Positions 1 to 8,472 of a stretch of DNA of 60,323 bases are shown here, one piece after another. The DNA is taken from NCBI GenBank assembly GCA_036504215.1, contig DASXVO010000083.1, positions 1 to 60,323 of the forward strand, written 5' to 3'. Position 1 is the first letter of the stretch. Each line of letters opens with the position of its first letter. The notes beneath the pieces were generated by a model that was given only the letters and a program-made list of their open reading frames with translations, made no database searches and had not been told where the DNA came from. The DNA comes from Vicinamibacterales bacterium. GTDB taxonomy: Bacteria > Acidobacteriota > Vicinamibacteria > Vicinamibacterales > Fen-181. The position numbers were made by a program, and so were the translations under genes.

Positions 1-27
1 GTAGGCGGAAACGCAGGACAACAGAAG

Positions 28-82
28 AGGTGACAGGCGCCTTGGTCCCGGACAGCCGGACCTGGGGCCTGTCACCTTTTTT
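28..82 (+). terminator. Hairpin terminator, left copy
   Basis: AGGTGACAGGC (28-38) pairs perfectly with GCCTGTCACCT (67-77) and is followed by a run of Ts to 82. On the plus strand it would terminate whatever gene ends just left of the window. It is duplicated exactly at 18123-18177. Confidence 0.7.
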
Positions 83-97
83 CGTTTCGGAGGAGGA

Positions 98-137
98 TGG
101 TGGGCACTACTGGATTCGAACCAGTGACCTCCTGCGT
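98..137 (-). pseudogene. 3' fragment of tRNA-Val(CAC)
   Basis: Forty nucleotides identical to the 3' part of the intact tRNA-Val at 18193-18268: from the base just after the anticodon, through the anticodon-stem 3' strand, T arm and acceptor 3' strand, to an encoded CCA. The 5' half (acceptor 5' strand, D arm, anticodon) is absent, so it cannot make a tRNA. Such 3' fragments are typical scars of islands integrated at tRNA genes. Confidence 0.85.
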
Positions 138-167
138 TCCGTCGGGTGACAAACGCCAGATCACCGG

Positions 168-3100
168 TTTCTGAGCCGCCTACGCGGCAGTGAACTCCCG
201 AGAGGCGTTGCCCGACGCCATAGAGCATTTCTGAACTGCCTACGCGGCAGTGAACAGACGCGGCTACTCGAACGCTTCATCGCCGAATTTCTGAGCTGCC
301 TACGCGGCAGTGAACAAGTGGCTCACCAAAACCTACGACCTCGTTGTTTTCTGAGCTGCCTACGCGGCAGTGAACGTGTGGCGGGCGTGAGGAAGTGATG
401 TAGACCGATTTCTGAGCTGCCTACGCGGCAGTGAACGCGGCGCTCCTCCCGGGTCACGCGGACCGAGATTTCTGAGCTGCCTACGCGGCAGTGAACTCGG
501 CAGGCGCGCGGGAATCCCTTGCTCGCATTTTCTGAGCTGCCTACGCGGCAGTGAACCTGGCCCCGTGGCATCTCGGCAAAGGCCGTGCTTTCTGAGCTGC
601 CTACGCGGCAGTGAACTGAGCTTCTGCTCGCGTGGCTCGCCAGACTCATTTCTGAGCTGCCTACGCGGCAGTGAACACCCTACACAAGGGCGTGATGCGG
701 CATCCGAATTTCTGAGCTGCCTACGCGGCAGTGAACGATCTGTTTCGCTCGTCTTCGCACGTGCCAGCTTTCTGAGCTGCCTACGCGGCAGTGAACTCCG
801 TCCCCCCGTGGCTGCTCACGATGCCCTTTTTCTGAGCTGCCTACGCGGCAGTGAACGCCATGATTACGCCTCGCTCTCTGTCGTCTCATTTCTGAGCTGC
901 CTACGCGGCAGTGAACCCACGATGGACGCCACGATCGCGCGACTCGTCTTTCTGAGCTGCCTACGCGGCAGTGAACCGCGCTGCTGCCGTTGTCGCGGCG
1001 GGCCGTGTTTTCTGAGCTGCCTACGCGACAGTGAACTTTGATTGGCCGATTGAGCACAGCGACCGCACTTTCTGAGCTGCCTACGCGGCAGTGAACCCAT
1101 GTCGTCAGCGTGAGGCTCGTCGGCACGATTTCTGAGCTGCCTACGCGGCAGTGAACGATCACGTCCACCTCGGAGACGCCCGCCTGATTTTCTGAGCTGC
1201 CTACGCGGCAGTGAACGGGATCGCTCATACGACCTTCACCGGCTCGGTTTTCTGAGCTGCCTACGCGGCAGTGAACGCATCACACGCCTCGTCAACTGCG
1301 CTTCATTTTTTCTGAGCTGCCTACGCGGCAGTGAACCCCCACCCCTACAGACGCGCTGTGTCCGGTGTTTTCTGAGCTGCCTACGCGGCAGTGAACGGGG
1401 TGAGAACAGCGCGACGGACGCGGCCGATTTTCTGAGCTGCCTACGCGGCAGTGAACGAGGGGGACGAGGACGACCCGCCGCACCCTGATTTCTGAGCTGC
1501 CTACGCGGCAGTGAACGGTGGCACCTGACCATCCTCCCGGTAGCCCTTTTTCTGAGCTGCCTACGCGGCAGTGAACACGAGCGCGTACACGGACGGCCAA
1601 GGCCTGATTTTCTGAGCTGCCTACGCGGCAGTGAACTTTCGCGCGTTGCTCGACGCGGTCATGCAAGCTTTCTGAGCTGCCTACGCGGCAGTGAACGAAT
1701 CTAGCACGGGCACGTAGTGGCGACGCGTTTTCTGAGCTGCCTACGCGGCAGTGAACGGGATCTGCTTCAATGACGCGGATGGGCTGCTTTTCTGAGCTGC
1801 CTACGCGGCAGTGAACTTGTCGCTCGTGACGACGGCGCGGAGCTTGCCTTTCTGAGCTGCCTACGCGGCAGTGAACTAGCTGCGCTTTGACCAGCGTTCC
1901 TGCCACTCTTTCTGAGCTGCCTACGCGGCAGTGAACGTTGTCATCGCAAGAAGATGGGTACCCCATTATTTCTGAGCTGCCTACGCGGCAGTGAACTGGA
2001 GGGCAGCAGAGCCCACCTGGCGCCACCTTTTCTGAGCTGCCTACGCGGCAGTGAACCTGATGGGCACGGGGGAGCGCGTCGTGCGTGTTTTCTGAGCTGC
2101 CTACGCGGCAGTGAACGCGCGATTCGTGCGGATGGTCGAGGCGTTTTCTTTCTGAGCTGCCTACGCGGCAGTGAACACGGTGCGTTGTCGTCCGCTGAAG
2201 GCCTCGCTTTTCTGAGCTGCCTACGCGGCAGTGAACGCCAGTTCGGCGATGGCATCCGCCATCAGCGCTTTCTGAGCTGCCTACGCGGCAGTGAACGGCC
2301 GTCTCTCCGGCCTGCCACGCCTGGTCACTTTCTGAGCTGCCTACGCGGCAGTGAACGGAGGCTGGCCGGGCCGGGGCCGAAAAGAGATTTTCTGAGCTGC
2401 CTACGCGGCAGTGAACGGCATGCCAGGGCTGCGGCGTTTGCGCCGATCTTTCTGAGCTGCCTACGCGGCAGTGAACCGGGTCGTCGACGCCTACGCCCAC
2501 CAGGCGCATTTCTGAGCTGCCTACGCGGCAGTGAACCCGGCGCGCACGCTGGCCGAGGAAGTGCTGCGTTTCTGAGCTGCCTACGCGGCAGTGAACTTCT
2601 ACGGGTTCGTCGAGTAGCAGATACCACGTTTCTGAGCTGCCTACGCGGCAGTGAACGAAGTAGTAGTCCGAGCATGGTGTCCCTCTCTTTTCTGAGCTGC
2701 CTACGCGGCAGTGAACGATAGAAGGGGTGAACGCCGACCTCCTGAAGCTTTCTGAGCTGCCTACGCGGCAGTGAACGTGGTGGGCCTGGGCCGATGAACT
2801 CAGGGTGATTTCTGAGCTGCCTACGCGGCAGTGAACGGGTCGGTTGTGGCACTGCATGCGGTGCCGATTTTCTGAGCTGCCTACGCGGCAGTGAACCACC
2901 TTGGCCTTGGCGTGCATCGCCGTGGTGTTTTCTGAGCTGCCTACGCGGCAGTGAACTGGTCTGGGCAGGCTGGAGTAGGACACGCGGATTTCTGAGCTGC
3001 CTACGCGGCAGTGAACGTAGGTGGCCGTCACCGACCGCCGCAGCTGCCTTTTCTGAGCTGCCTACGCGGCAGTGAACCTCGGGGTCGAGGGTGACTACGG

Positions 3101-4398
3101 TATCGCGCATTTCTGAGCTGCCTACGCGGCAGTGAACGATCGTCCGACGTACTCCCGGCCATCGTGCAATTTCTGAGCTGCCTACGCGGCAGTGAACTAT
3201 TGTTGTGACATCGCTCAGACTCCCTAACATTTCTGAGCTGCCTACGCGGCAGTGAACGCGCACCGGCCTCGCCGAACTTCGGATGGTCATTTCTGAGCTG
3301 CCTACGCGGCAGTGAACGTTGGGAGCACGTCAGCGTGCACGCGTTCCAGTTTCTGAGCTGCCTACGCGGCAGTGAACGGTTCCGGATACTCATGTACGTT
3401 CCGCGAAAATTTCTGAGCTGCCTACGCGGCAGTGAACGTTTTGCGTGATCTTGGCACCGGACATCGTGATTTCTGAGCTGCCTACGCGGCAGTGAACACG
3501 GGCGGATCGTTCGTCCGCTGCAACTCGCTTTTCTGAGCTGCCTACGCGGCAGTGAACTGGTCCGTTCGGGGCACCCCCTGGCACACAGATTTCTGAGCTG
3601 CCTACGCGGCAGTGAACCTTGCCGCTGGCCAGGTGGGGCCTATGTCGATTTTCTGAGCTGCCTACGCGGCAGTGAACTCGTTCAATCGGCGGAAGTTCCG
3701 GTCCGCGCTTTTCTGAGCTGCCTACGCGGCAGTGAACGATGGCGTCAGGGCAGAGTCCCGAGGCGTCCATTTCTGAGCTGCCTACGCGGCAGTGAACACG
3801 GTCGCGATCGCCAACATCAACGGCGCATTTTTCTGAGCTGCCTACGCGGCAGTGAAGTCCCCTGCCGCGACGTCCTCCGTGAGCGTCGTTTTCTGAGCTG
3901 CCTACGCGGCAGTGAACGCCTGGGGACGATCCTGGTTCGGCGCGACGGATTTCTGAGCTGCCTACGCGGCAGTGAACATGGCTTGTGGTCGCGGACTATC
4001 GGTTCGGTGGTTTCTGAGCTGCCTACGCGGCAGTGAACGTGACCACGTTGACGCCGCTCGGCGGCATAAATTTCTGAGCTGCCTACGCGGCAGTGAACGA
4101 CAAGGTCGGCCTTCGCCTGGTCGGCGTCGTTTTCTGAGCTGCCTACGCGGCAGTGAACTCCAGACACGACCCCTCGCCTAGTCGCCACTATTTCTGAGCT
4201 GCCTACGCGGCAGTGAACATCGGCAGGGCTCGGCGGATCAGCGCCTCCAATTTCTGAGCTGCCTACGCGGCAGTGAACCGTCCGACGCGTGCCCGGCGGC
4301 CGCGGCTCATTTTCTGAGCTGCCTACGCGGCAGTGAACATCCGCACCGCCCGGCGAGGCGAACATCGTTCTTTCTGAGCTGCCTACGCGGCAGTGAAC
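168..4398 (-). CRISPR. Type I-F CRISPR array, 71 repeats and 70 spacers
   Basis: A 28-bp repeat recurs with a 60-bp period (32-nt spacers). In the transcribed (minus) orientation it begins GTTCAC, has the I-F stem CTGCC/GGCAG around a GCGTA loop, and ends AGAAA. By counting there are 71 repeats: starts at 168, 228, 288, 348; 44 from 409 to 2989; 16 from 3050 to 3950; 7 from 4011 to 4371. Three spacers are 33 nt (376-408, 3017-3049, 3978-4010). Deviating repeats are 168-195 and 228-255 (one mismatch each), 1009-1036 (G to A on the plus strand) and 3830-3857 (last base). The two left-end deviants mark the old trailer end. The newest spacers should therefore be at the right, next to the leader and cas6f. 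I saw no repeated spacer and could not search for targets. Confidence 0.98.
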
Positions 4399-4527
4399 TC
4401 GACCGATATCGCCGCAAGTCCTATTGATAGAGCGGTTACTCGCAGATCATGGCCTCCTTCCTTCCTAAACGGCCTCACCGTAAGTCGCTGAAGTAACGCG
4501 GGACTGCGAGCAGGCTCCAGAAAAGGG
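4399..4527 (-). promoter_or_regulatory. CRISPR leader region
   Basis: A 129-bp non-coding gap lies between the leader-proximal repeat and the cas6f stop codon. Its position and the array orientation make it the leader carrying the pre-crRNA promoter. In type I-F systems this is also where the integration host factor binding and spacer insertion occur. I cannot identify a confident -35/-10 pair in it. Confidence 0.6.
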
Positions 4528-5091
4528 TCAGAACCACCGGATCGTAGCCAAGAGACTCAGTCCGAACGCATTGAAAGTACCTGTGACCGGCTCGTCCTGC
4601 GGGATTCCCGCCTTCAGAAACAGCCGGAAGTTCTGCCCCGTGGTGTGGCTGCGTAGTTGAACCCATGGCAGCGTCAACCGCTCAGCCACGTTCTCGGGCA
4701 CCCGCTCGGCAAGTTGCAGCGCGTCGAGACCATGACGCTTGGCAAGCCGCCGCCGGAGTCTTTCAGGACTGCTCTTGGCCTGAACACGGCGAAGCGTGCG
4801 ATGAGCCGCGTGACTCGGTATTGAGTCTACGGGCCCAACCAATACGTGGTCTCGCATGGCCCCAAGCCAGTCGGACGCCAGCAGCGTATCCAGTGCCGTT
4901 CGACCCCCAAGAAGCCTTAGTCGTCTGCCAAGCGATGGGGGTCGAATCTGATAGTCAGGGAACGCAACCGCGACGCCGAGCTTGTTGTCGGGTGCCAGTG
5001 CGCGATGCAGTCTGTCGTACAGAGCGCCGAGTAGCACATGAGGCGCGAGTTCAGGGTCCCGGCGAACCTCAACGTCCGTGAAGTAGTCCAT
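4528..5091 (-). CDS. cas6f: Type I-F CRISPR endoribonuclease Cas6f/Csy4
   Basis: Cuts pre-crRNA at the repeat hairpin and stays bound as part of the Csy surveillance complex. The 187-residue length equals that of Pseudomonas aeruginosa Csy4. The catalytic His29 is present in the LYDRLHRAL context. The arginine-rich RNA-binding helix (AKSSPERLRRRLAKRH) and the LRSHTTGQNFRLF stretch, with the active-site serine region, are clear. The C terminus ends RWF. The residue matching Tyr176 of P. aeruginosa Csy4 is Phe (NAFGLS). It is last in the cas operon, 5 bp after cas7f and next to the array leader. It appears intact. Confidence 0.96.
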   Translation of the reverse strand: MDYFTDVEVRRDPELAPHVLLGALYDRLHRALAPDNKLGVAVAFPDYQIRPPSLGRRLRLLGGRTALDTLLASDWLGAMRDHVLVGPVDSIPSHAAHRTLRRVQAKSSPERLRRRLAKRHGLDALQLAERVPENVAERLTLPWVQLRSHTTGQNFRLFLKAGIPQDEPVTGTFNAFGLSLLATIRWF

Positions 5092-5096
5092 TCCCG

Positions 5097-6122
5097 TTAC
5101 TCCTTCCCAGAGTCACCGAACACTCCGCCTCGAATCAGCGTCGCGACGACGAAATGCTGATTGCTCATCTCAGGCGCGTTGTCTTTGAGTATCCAGTTGT
5201 CCAGTAGGCTATAGAAGTCCTGCTTCGACTTCGGCTGCCGGCAGGCCTTACCGAGGGTCGTCACGGATCCGTAAGGCTCGACAGCAATGGGCCCGAATTC
5301 CTCAGACTCGGGGTGCCACGTGTCGATTGTCCGTATCGCATTGCCGATCTTCTGCGAGTGCATGCCGGCCACGGCGCTCACGGAGTAGAGGGTCTTGCTC
5401 TTCTTGCCCGCCTCCTTGTTGAGAAACAACTCCTGCGATGGAAACACCTCCTGCCCTGTGCCGATGCGCACAAACGCCGTCACGCTGAGCAACACGGATT
5501 GCGGGCCGGAGAACCCGTTGGCAATGACGCCCGCCAGAGCGTCGACGTTGGCGGTGTCTGTGCTTGGAACCTCGAAATTCCTGAGCGAGAAGGCGAGAGA
5601 ATTGAACGTCCACTTCTGGGCCAGCGCCCCGTCCCGGAGTTGTGCGACGCGCACCTCGAGTTGTTCCGCCCCAATTCGATTGCGCCAGAGAAACCGTCCG
5701 TTTGCCAGATTGATGGCGTAGCGATGCGCCAGTTCGTCGAAGCCATGTTCCTCTGCGTACCTGTTCACTACGGCGAGCAATCTGGCCCGATACTCGCTGT
5801 TGTTGCATGCCGATGGAACGCCTGTTCCGGCGAGCACACGCAGCGTGAAGCTCACCCGGAGCGTGTCCGTCGTATTTGGCAGCGTCGCCACATCAACCTT
5901 CTGTAGGTTGGGATTCTCGACAGCGGCATCCAATTTGGCAGGGTCTTGATCCTTTGCTTTGAGGCGATTGGAAATGGTACCCCGTACTGACTTCTCACGA
6001 ACGGCAATGGGCTGCCACGCGTCGTCGCTGGCGCGCGCTTCCCAGCGCCCGGCGAAGAATAACGCATCGGACGGGTCGAGCTTACGTTCAAAGGCCAGAA
6101 CGGTCGCAGTCTTGAGAGCCAT
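5097..6122 (-). CDS. cas7f: Type I-F Cascade backbone protein Cas7f/Csy3
   Basis: Backbone subunit that polymerises along the crRNA spacer in the I-F surveillance complex. The product from ATG at 6122 is 341 residues, matching the usual Csy3 size. It opens MALKTATVLAFERKLDPSDALFF, the conserved Csy3 start, and includes the LRVLAGTGVPSACNN and ANGRFLWRNRIGAEQLEV stretches typical of the family. The ATG at 6122 is chosen over an upstream in-frame start because a good ribosome site (GAGGAG) lies just before it and the upstream extension overlaps cas5f. It sits between cas5f and cas6f, with a 22-bp gap upstream. It appears intact. Confidence 0.95.
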   Translation of the reverse strand: MALKTATVLAFERKLDPSDALFFAGRWEARASDDAWQPIAVREKSVRGTISNRLKAKDQDPAKLDAAVENPNLQKVDVATLPNTTDTLRVSFTLRVLAGTGVPSACNNSEYRARLLAVVNRYAEEHGFDELAHRYAINLANGRFLWRNRIGAEQLEVRVAQLRDGALAQKWTFNSLAFSLRNFEVPSTDTANVDALAGVIANGFSGPQSVLLSVTAFVRIGTGQEVFPSQELFLNKEAGKKSKTLYSVSAVAGMHSQKIGNAIRTIDTWHPESEEFGPIAVEPYGSVTTLGKACRQPKSKQDFYSLLDNWILKDNAPEMSNQHFVVATLIRGGVFGDSGKE

Positions 6123-6144
6123 TGTGCACTCCTCAGATTTCGGG

Positions 6145-7131
6145 TTAGCGGATGGCCGCTGCATCGGCGGCAGATGTCGAAACAGAGTAGTCGTTACAGC
6201 ACCGATACAGACCATCGGCCGGGTCATAGCTGGTGTACCAGACCAGGTCGACCACGTCAGTCAGGCGATGCGGACTTATCCACTGCCCAATGGAATAGAC
6301 GCTCTCGACAAACCTGAAAGGCGTGGTCGCATCACGGGCGTTGGCAACCTCACCGCTACGGTATAGCTGCGAGAGCCCCGCGTAGCCCACGGGGATGGGC
6401 ACCGTCCATCCTTCGCGCCGGTCGGTTACCCACTCGACGGTTCCGTCTGGTGCTCGAATCGCCCGATGGTTCAGCCGCGATAGGTCGAGCCACGCATCGA
6501 GCAGGCGGGTACCTGGCGTGGTCTGACAGAGAGTTGCAAGGTGGGCGTCAAGCAGGTCCCTGCGGTCCACCAGCGTGAAGCCTGGCAACCATCGACGCGT
6601 CATCGTACGGAATTGGGCGCGTCGGTCATCGGATGTGTCAGGCAACACGTGCAGGGACGGCCGCTGCGCGCGCCTGCCTTCGTCTGGCGCGCTGGGCAGC
6701 AGGCTACCACCAGCTATCCGCATATCGTGGAGAAGCCTGGACGTCTCCTGCGCGATTCGCTGACGCGCCCCCTCGCCAACGTGAGTGGTGGCTAGGTTGA
6801 CCAAGAACACGAGCGTGACGTCGAGATGGATTCGACCCTCTTCAACAATCGCGGCCGTGTCCCCTTTCTTGTCAACGGGGTTCCGCGTCAGTCGGAACGC
6901 TCGGGTATAGCCGCCTTCGGTGGTCTGCGGCTCACAGTCGTGGCACACGACTCCGATGCCACGAAACTCCACGGCGCCCTCGCCGGCTCGGCGCCTCGCA
7001 AGGGCCGTCATCAAACCAGTAAACGCGGTGATCGACGGGAACCCCCAGGTCATCTGGCTTGACACGGCGTTAGCACCGCGTACTTTCAAGCGGGGCACAA
7101 TCAGCACGGCTTCCTGATAGTCAGTCGACAT
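6145..7131 (-). CDS. cas5f: Type I-F Cascade subunit Cas5f/Csy2
   Basis: Forms, with Cas8f, the foot of the I-F complex that caps the crRNA 5' handle. It is 328 residues, close to the usual Csy2 length. It begins with a RAMP-like first strand (EAVLIVPRLKVRGANAVSS) followed by the conserved WGFPSITAFTGLMTAL. Later family stretches include WVTDRREGWTVPIPVGYAGLSQLY and FVESVYSIGQWISPHRL. It overlaps the end of cas8f by 11 bp, indicating translational coupling, and is followed by cas7f. No frameshift is seen. Confidence 0.95.
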   Translation of the reverse strand: MSTDYQEAVLIVPRLKVRGANAVSSQMTWGFPSITAFTGLMTALARRRAGEGAVEFRGIGVVCHDCEPQTTEGGYTRAFRLTRNPVDKKGDTAAIVEEGRIHLDVTLVFLVNLATTHVGEGARQRIAQETSRLLHDMRIAGGSLLPSAPDEGRRAQRPSLHVLPDTSDDRRAQFRTMTRRWLPGFTLVDRRDLLDAHLATLCQTTPGTRLLDAWLDLSRLNHRAIRAPDGTVEWVTDRREGWTVPIPVGYAGLSQLYRSGEVANARDATTPFRFVESVYSIGQWISPHRLTDVVDLVWYTSYDPADGLYRCCNDYSVSTSAADAAAIR

Positions 7132-8425
7132 GCAGTTCCTCCTGCTCCTGGGCCTCTATCTCGGCCTGTGCCAACGCGCACCAATGCATGTACTCCGGGT
7201 CACCCATCGGAAGCGGATCGCGCAACTGGGTGTTGAGCCAGCGACCAAACGACAAGCTCACTTCATTCTCCCAGCCGGGAGGCAAAGCGCGGCCCGACTG
7301 CTCGGCATCGGGGTCCAGCCACTGTCGTTCGGCAGCGCTCAGACGACAATTGGGCTCCGCCGTCCAGCGAGCCGGCAGGGTCAGTAACTCAGCTCGATAC
7401 ATCAGCAGTTCACCTAGCAGGTCCGACACCAGCGCATCTCGACGCCGGCGGGTCTGTAAATTCGCCGCCGGGGCGCACTCAAGGTGAGACCGCAGCGTGG
7501 CGACCGCTTGTTTGACTGCTGGCCGACGCGCGAAAGGAGTGAACATCGACTCGGTGTTCAGTAGGGGCCGCACGCTCGCGGACTTCCAACGGGGTGGCAA
7601 CGATGTAAGCAGGTAGTTCTCGCCTCTACGCTCACTGTTCAACTGACTGATGTTCTGGGGTTTCGTGCCCCCAAGCTTCTGAACGGCCAGACCGGGGTAG
7701 TCATGCAACACATGCTCCGCGTACTTACAGGCCTTTCTCGCCGCATGCGCGCTCTTGCTTTCCTCACTGAAGCGATCGGACCGGACGGCAACGTACACGC
7801 GATGAGCAAGCGATGTCGCATACAGCGGTGCCAGCAGGTGGTAGCAGTCATCGTCGTGAGGGTCGAGGCCGACCAGCCAGTAGACCTGCTTCGCCAGCGT
7901 GTGTGAAGCCAGCGTGCCTTTCGGCTCCATCAGCCGCTTGAAGGCGTCCAGCCATCCTTGTGCCTGCTCAGGGTCAGCGCTCAACGCCGCCCCCACGTCC
8001 GGATCGTCCAAACGCACGAGATCCCACACGGTTGCCTCTCCGACCGGCAGTCTCAAGAACTTGACGACGTCCAATGCGGCGGCGTTCCCGACCGTATCGC
8101 TGTCGTAGTCCTTGCCCAGGCAGTGACTTCCGACGCATGCCAGGGCGGGCAATGTCGTGGGGTCGGCGTAGAGGTTCGTGCCTTTGGCGTCTGGATGGGT
8201 CGCCTTCAGTGAATGGGTCACCGCCTGGAGTTGTTGTATCCGGTGGGCAGCATCGCCAATCCAGGCCTCTAGCCCGAACTTGCGATGCAACTCCTCTCGG
8301 TTCGAGGGTGTGTTGCCCGCACCTCCCTCGACAGTCGCAAGCGACCTCAGCTTCTCTTGAAGTCGCGCCGACAAGAACTCTTCGATGATGCGCCGTATCT
8401 GGTCGGCGCGTGATGGATCTGACAC
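7121..8425 (-). CDS. cas8f: Type I-F Cascade large subunit Cas8f/Csy1
   Basis: Large subunit of the I-F surveillance complex, involved in PAM recognition and in recruiting Cas2-3. The 434-residue length matches Csy1 of P. aeruginosa. The N terminus (RADQIRRIIEEFLSARLQEKL) and internal stretches such as VGLDPHDDDCYHLLAPLYATSLAH and KLGGTKPQNISQLNSERRGENYLL are characteristic. It starts 48 bp after the cas2-3 stop and overlaps cas5f by 11 bp. The reading frame is intact, in contrast to cas2-3 upstream. Confidence 0.95.
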   Translation of the reverse strand: MSDPSRADQIRRIIEEFLSARLQEKLRSLATVEGGAGNTPSNREELHRKFGLEAWIGDAAHRIQQLQAVTHSLKATHPDAKGTNLYADPTTLPALACVGSHCLGKDYDSDTVGNAAALDVVKFLRLPVGEATVWDLVRLDDPDVGAALSADPEQAQGWLDAFKRLMEPKGTLASHTLAKQVYWLVGLDPHDDDCYHLLAPLYATSLAHRVYVAVRSDRFSEESKSAHAARKACKYAEHVLHDYPGLAVQKLGGTKPQNISQLNSERRGENYLLTSLPPRWKSASVRPLLNTESMFTPFARRPAVKQAVATLRSHLECAPAANLQTRRRRDALVSDLLGELLMYRAELLTLPARWTAEPNCRLSAAERQWLDPDAEQSGRALPPGWENEVSLSFGRWLNTQLRDPLPMGDPEYMHWCALAQAEIEAQEQEELHVD

Positions 8426-8472
8426 GGATGTCCTCCCCTGTACTCAAGAACGTCACCACAGCGGTGAACAGT

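Larger units (their letters stand above)
1..137. repeat. Left copy of 137-bp island-flanking direct repeat
   Basis: Base-for-base identical to 18096-18232 (offset 18095). It holds a stop-codon TAG context, a terminator hairpin (28-82) and the last 40 nt of a tRNA-Val gene (98-137, minus strand). Identity stops abruptly at 137/138, which in the tRNA is the position just 3' of the anticodon. The window begins inside or at the edge of the repeat, so its true left limit is unseen. Likely the far attachment site of a tRNA-integrated island; an assembly effect at a contig end is the main alternative. Confidence 0.85.

Noticed and set aside
323-4365. Long open frames within the CRISPR array, up to 579 codons, with a repeated HCRVGSSE, LPRRQLRK or FLSCLRGSE motif
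   Set aside because: They are translations of the 28-bp repeat. The 60-bp period is a multiple of three, so any frame lacking a stop in the repeat stays open. The variable parts are spacers.
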